From the IMG/VR virus record IMGVR_UViG_3300034106_002470, positions 1-52,106 of that record: a DNA stretch of 52,106 nt; one strand, given 5' to 3'. Made by a program: the position numbers and the translations under genes. This DNA is from a virus. The notes under the pieces were generated by a model. The model had not been told where the DNA came from. It did no database searches and saw only the letters and a program-made list of their open reading frames with translations. Of the stretch, positions 48,991 to 52,106 are shown one piece after another. Numbering within the stretch: the first letter of the stretch is position 1; each line of letters begins with the position of its first letter.

Positions 48991-50205
48991 TTATTTAATT
49001 AAAGATTTATAAAAAGAAGCTCTTTCGTGTGTCACTTGATTAAGATCATATTTGTCTTTAACGGTTTCATATAGTCTCTCACCAAGATCGGTAATCATGT
49101 TTGGATTTTCAACTAATTTTTTAATGTTTTTTGCCCAATCACTATGATTGTTAGTTTCGTTAACCAACAATGCGTTTCCATTTGAGAAATTACCTTTATC
49201 TAAAGCGTGTTTCAAGTCAATAGTATAAGGACCAACATTTGAAGCAATTAATGCTTTTTTATAAAATCCTGCCTCAATAACTTTCAATTGAGATTTCATT
49301 CTGTTGAATATGTGGTTTTTAATTGGTGCCAATGAAATATCGAAGTTTGAATAATTTTTTGCGTATTGTTCAACAGGACGAGTCCAAACCCTAACATAGT
49401 TTTCATTTTTAATTGCCGGATATTCCCCCTCTTCAAATTTGTCTAAAAACAACTTGTATTCTGGTGTGATTATTTTATAATTATTTGTAAAAATTTCTTC
49501 ATATCTAACCCAAACAGTTTCATCAGGTTTAATTGGTCTTTGTTTTTGTTCGCCAGTTTCTTTATTAATTTCCGTTACTGATCCTCTAATATCAAATCCA
49601 CAAACATAATATTGTAATTTTTCTTGAATTGGTGTTAATTTATTAACCATTCCATCTAATAACTTTAAATCATGTAGGTGTGAAGACCCACCCAACCAAC
49701 CTACTCTAATTTTGTCCGAAGGTGGTGTTGGTTGATTAAATTGTGGTTCTTTGGGGTCAATTGCGTTTGGAAGAACAATTACGTTTTTATTAAATTTTCT
49801 TATTTCATTTGCAAATATGTCAGTTGTTGTTATTACATAATCTGAAGCTTTTAAATTATCAACAATTTTTTGGTTCATCTTGTTTTCAACAATTAACTGA
49901 TGAATAGGATGTTCCTTTGTTGGTAACCAATAATCATCAATGTCGGCAACCACAATAATCCCTAAACTTTGAAGAGTTTTAATCAGTTGTGGGCAATGGT
50001 CAATATTCCCAAAACTTCTATGGAAATGAACTATTTGGTATTTTTTCCAAAAGTTAAAATCGTTAATTCTTGGTTCATAGTCAATATCAACATGAAAATC
50101 ATCTGGATATAAATTTTGTAGTTTAACGTGTGGATCTACAGATCTGAACTTTCCAACACCTGATTTATCTGATGGTAGAACTAATACTTTAATTTTTTCT
50201 TTCAT
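48991..50205 (-). CDS. family 4-like glycosyltransferase, 404 aa
   Basis: A GT-B protein: KEKIKVLVLPSDKSGVGKFR start, VVADIDDYWLPTKEHPIH, YVITTTDIFANEIRKFNKNV, then NAIDPKEPQFN and IRVGWLGGSSHLHDL (start of the second Rossmann domain), with KVIEAGFYKKALIASNVGPY holding the conserved Glu. It is the first gene of the minus-strand glycosylation block and lies behind a strong sigma-70-like promoter. Confidence 0.85.
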   Translation of the reverse strand: MKEKIKVLVLPSDKSGVGKFRSVDPHVKLQNLYPDDFHVDIDYEPRINDFNFWKKYQIVHFHRSFGNIDHCPQLIKTLQSLGIIVVADIDDYWLPTKEHPIHQLIVENKMNQKIVDNLKASDYVITTTDIFANEIRKFNKNVIVLPNAIDPKEPQFNQPTPPSDKIRVGWLGGSSHLHDLKLLDGMVNKLTPIQEKLQYYVCGFDIRGSVTEINKETGEQKQRPIKPDETVWVRYEEIFTNNYKIITPEYKLFLDKFEEGEYPAIKNENYVRVWTRPVEQYAKNYSNFDISLAPIKNHIFNRMKSQLKVIEAGFYKKALIASNVGPYTIDLKHALDKGNFSNGNALLVNETNNHSDWAKNIKKLVENPNMITDLGERLYETVKDKYDLNQVTHERASFYKSLIK

Positions 50206-50268
50206 ATTTTTTTATAATTTTTTTAAATAGGTAAAATCGTAAAAATTACTTTCCCATATTATTTCTAA

Positions 50269-50297
50269 ATTATAACCTTTTTATACCATTAAGTCAA
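50269..50297 (-). promoter_or_regulatory. classical sigma-70-like promoter of the glycosylation block
   Basis: Minus strand TTGACT (50297-50292), exactly 17 bases, TATAAT (50274-50269), about 65 bases before the ATG at 50205. The form differs from the TTG/TAnnTTTG promoters elsewhere in the window. Confidence 0.5.
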
Positions 50298-50324
50298 TCT
50301 TGTTTTTATTGATTAAAAATATAA

Positions 50325-50358
50325 ACACAAAAAAAACCCCCACTTTATATGGAGGTTA
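50325..50358 (-). terminator. rho-independent terminator after the 201-aa gene
   Basis: Minus strand ACCTCCA and TGGGGGT form a 7-bp stem (one T-G pair) followed by a run of Ts. It ends the upstream unit before the glycosylation block promoter. Confidence 0.8.
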
Positions 50359-50377
50359 TAAGAAATTATAAAAAATA

Positions 50378-50983
50378 TTATTTAGACATTTTTTTAACAT
50401 TAAGAACTTTACCCTCAAACAAATGTTGGCCAACTCTAAATTTAAATAAATCACTACTTTTTGATTCAGACTCAACCAAAAGACCATTTTCTTTTAATAC
50501 ATCTTCTACTGTTTCTCTAACAATATCTCTAATGTCGTTTTTTGATAAACCAATATTTGATTGTTGTGGTTTTTTTTGTGTTTGTTCTTTTATTTCTTCA
50601 GTTTTTGGTGACATATTCATAAGTCTTGATGCTCTTTCAACCAATCCATCACTTAACATTGAGTTTGTGCTCATACCCATATTTGGTTGTTGAATGGGGT
50701 GTTCCATCATTAGTTTTTTTATTTCATCTGGTAACTTTGATTTTGAAATCCTATCTTCTAAAGACGATCCGTCATTCATGTTTTGTGTTGGTCTTTGTTC
50801 TTCTAAAAATTCTTGGGGAAGATTGTATTTTGCAGGAATTGGTTGGTAATCTTCAACCATTGGTGAAGACAAAGTTTCATTTGATGTAAAATTTCTTGAT
50901 TGACCTCTTCCAATGTCATTATGTTTTTCCATGATTTTTTTTGAAACCATTAGTTTTTTTAGTAAATCTGCTTCTGAATTCAT
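50378..50983 (-). CDS. hypothetical protein, 201 aa
   Basis: Ser/Asn/Gln-rich, low-order N-terminal half (MNSEADLLKKLMVSKKIMEK...), then a structured C-terminal 60 residues (SKNDIRDIVRETVEDVLKEN, FKFRVGQHLFEGKVLNVKKM). The C-terminal helix-then-strands pattern recurs in phage structural proteins, but no family is named. It is one base downstream of the WYL-like gene and ends at the terminator. Confidence 0.6.
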   Translation of the reverse strand: MNSEADLLKKLMVSKKIMEKHNDIGRGQSRNFTSNETLSSPMVEDYQPIPAKYNLPQEFLEEQRPTQNMNDGSSLEDRISKSKLPDEIKKLMMEHPIQQPNMGMSTNSMLSDGLVERASRLMNMSPKTEEIKEQTQKKPQQSNIGLSKNDIRDIVRETVEDVLKENGLLVESESKSSDLFKFRVGQHLFEGKVLNVKKMSK

Positions 50984-50984
50984 A

Positions 50985-51386
50985 TTAAGTTAAATTATTT
51001 TCATTATCGAATTTTGCATTTATTAAAACTGTTTCCATACTTCTATCACCATTTGGGTTATAGTTTGGCCTTGGTTCATTAAAGTTTTCTTGAGTTGGTC
51101 TAATAAATTCTATTTTATCAACTCTAAAAAATCTCCAACTAGGAAGAGGTTTTTTACCTAAATAGGCTCTATGAGACGCTCCTTCCCTATCCCATGCTCG
51201 TAAAACAGGATTTCCCCTTTTACTATATCCAAAAGCCACAGGCTCTATCACTCTTAATCCTTTACCTCCTGGTTCATCACCATTGTAGTAAATAACACAC
51301 ACTATTCTATTGCTTATAGCACCTATGATTTGATCTTTAGATGCTACTTCTAATATAAGTTTATTAAGAGTGTTGTAAAGTTTCAT
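50985..51386 (-). CDS. WYL-like domain protein with capsid-targeting-like N-terminus, 133 aa
   Basis: Starts MKLYNTLNKLILEVASKD with I-L-E at 11-13, a candidate prohead-protease site. Residues 20-95 resemble a WYL domain: AISNRIVCVIYYNGDE, RVIEPVAFGYSKRGNPVLRA, then WRFFRVDKIEFI. WYL domains are ligand-sensing modules of bacterial regulators, often acting in anti-phage control. A WYL-like protein possibly packaged in the head and injected would be noteworthy. Family call is moderate; packaging is inferred. Confidence 0.65.
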   Translation of the reverse strand: MKLYNTLNKLILEVASKDQIIGAISNRIVCVIYYNGDEPGGKGLRVIEPVAFGYSKRGNPVLRAWDREGASHRAYLGKKPLPSWRFFRVDKIEFIRPTQENFNEPRPNYNPNGDRSMETVLINAKFDNENNLT

Positions 51387-51670
51387 TATGCGGAAGGTGT
51401 GGTATATGGTTTGTCTGGTTGATATTCGTTAATTTTTATTTCATTTTTTCTTTCTACAATATCAACTGAAGACCCACCATTTATTGTATCTAAAAAAACT
51501 CCAGTTCCTTTACCAAACTCATCACCATCAGAATTTGCATCTTTATTTACTGATGAATATTGGTTTGCAGTTTTATAATCGTTTTTAACTAACAGACTTT
51601 TTCTTTGTAAATCTGCGATGGCCGTTAAATCATTTGCTGGTTGTGAGAAATCTAATCTTTCTGTTTGCAT
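51386..51670 (-). CDS. hypothetical protein, 94 aa
   Basis: Polar protein (MQTERLDFSQPANDLTAIAD...), rich in Asp, Asn and Ser, with a GKGTGVFLDTINGG segment and a disordered C-terminus. No family is recognised. It shares one base with the downstream gene and is one base from the upstream gene, so it is part of the same operon; a minor virion component is possible. Confidence 0.55.
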   Translation of the reverse strand: MQTERLDFSQPANDLTAIADLQRKSLLVKNDYKTANQYSSVNKDANSDGDEFGKGTGVFLDTINGGSSVDIVERKNEIKINEYQPDKPYTTPSA

Positions 51671-51671
51671 T

Positions 51672-52094
51672 TTAAATTATTTTTTTTATTATTTGGTTTA
51701 TTCTGTCTAAATCTTCTCTAATTCTCACATCCTGTACAAATGTGCTGTGTTCTTTAGAAGGTCTTAACATATCGGCAATTGGTCCTAAATCTTTAATTGA
51801 ATTAATATCTATTTTGTCTGGTACAAATTCTTGTTCTATTTCATTTGAAGAACTGTCTTGTTTTCTAAGGTCTTGTATTTTTGACTCAACCCAATTTTTC
51901 ATATAATCAGCACCATTTAATATATATGGAGCGTCAGTGCCATCACCATCATATTTGTCAAACCAATTTTTAATTCTGCCTAACTGTTGATAAGTAACAT
52001 AACCACTATTCCTTAACTCTTCATTTCTTTTATGTCCCTCAATAGAAGTATCCGAATTAGGAATGTGCTCAAAACAAGTTTCAAGATATTCCAT
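51672..52094 (-). CDS. hypothetical protein, 140 aa (start may lie outside window)
   Basis: Helical, polar protein (MEYLETCFEHIPNSDTSIEG...) with a TYQQLGRIKNWFDKY segment and a C-terminal helix ending DRINQIIKKII. The last part resembles the amphipathic N-terminal peptides seen in the internal-head candidates. An ATG at 52094 is a workable start, but the frame stays open to the window edge, so the true start may be further upstream. No family is recognised. Confidence 0.55.
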   Translation of the reverse strand: MEYLETCFEHIPNSDTSIEGHKRNEELRNSGYVTYQQLGRIKNWFDKYDGDGTDAPYILNGADYMKNWVESKIQDLRKQDSSSNEIEQEFVPDKIDINSIKDLGPIADMLRPSKEHSTFVQDVRIREDLDRINQIIKKII

Positions 52095-52106
52095 AATTTC
52101 TTTTGG

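Noticed and set aside
1-52106. CRISPR arrays, insertion sequences and canonical tRNA genes
   Set aside because: I saw no regularly spaced direct repeats, no transposase ORF and no cloverleaf other than the tRNA-like part of the tmRNA. This is by eye; a tRNA scan would be decisive.

Overview
The window is a 52.1 kb, AT-rich (roughly 30 % GC by eye) segment of a T4-like tailed-phage genome. The T4 head-morphogenesis set is easy to recognise: large terminase, portal, prohead protease, scaffold and major capsid protein, plus a gp5-like baseplate protein and a gp55-like late sigma factor. The host is probably a member of the Bacteroidota, most likely Flavobacteriia. Several promoters have the Bacteroidota form TTG-N19/20-TAnnTTTG, Shine-Dalgarno sequences are absent, and the phage bS21 protein, DnaK and ClpC resemble Bacteroidota versions. 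Both ends of the window cut through the genome, so this is a fragment.

Layout. (1) 1-2.4 kb: the 3' part of an M15-type peptidase, a 45-residue ORF, then about 0.9 kb without ORFs that is dense in hairpins and sits behind two tandem host-type promoters. I read this as a giant structured RNA. A small lipoprotein gene follows. (2) 2.5-11 kb: a complete phage tmRNA on the minus strand, an M20-type peptidase, small proteins with capsid-targeting-like N-termini, a secreted CAP protein, a ClpC-like AAA+ unfoldase and a full-length DnaK. (3) 11-26 kb, plus strand: the head module (nucleotidyltransferase, proline-rich proteins, terminase, portal, core proteins, prohead protease, scaffold, capsid) with a phage bS21 gene inserted on the minus strand. 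(4) 26-34.6 kb: more probable internal-head proteins, then baseplate and tail genes and the late sigma factor, mostly on the minus strand. (5) 34.6-50.2 kb, minus strand: a tightly overlapping block of glycosyltransferases, GDP-mannose dehydratase, GDP-fucose synthase, a cytidylyltransferase, WbqC, a deacetylase and methyltransferases, with PhoH, a HAD-like protein, dUTPase and a DEDD exonuclease among them. (6) 50.4-52.1 kb: small minus-strand proteins, one with a WYL-like domain and a capsid-targeting-like N-terminus.

How it fits together. Host-type promoters precede the giant RNA, the tmRNA, the M20 peptidase, the CAP protein and dnaK, which are therefore probably early. A second motif, TATTTAT, lies just upstream of many virion genes and is the likely late promoter read by the gp55-like factor. 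At several genes it is so close to the ATG that the mRNA would be leaderless. At least seven proteins begin with a short amphipathic peptide ending in an [L/I]xE site like those cut by T4 gp21, which points to a set of proteins packaged in the head. The tmRNA, bS21, ClpC-like unfoldase, DnaK and peptidase suggest a phage-encoded translation and protein-quality-control set. The most novel candidates are the giant RNA, the tmRNA with its unusual tag, and this combined system.
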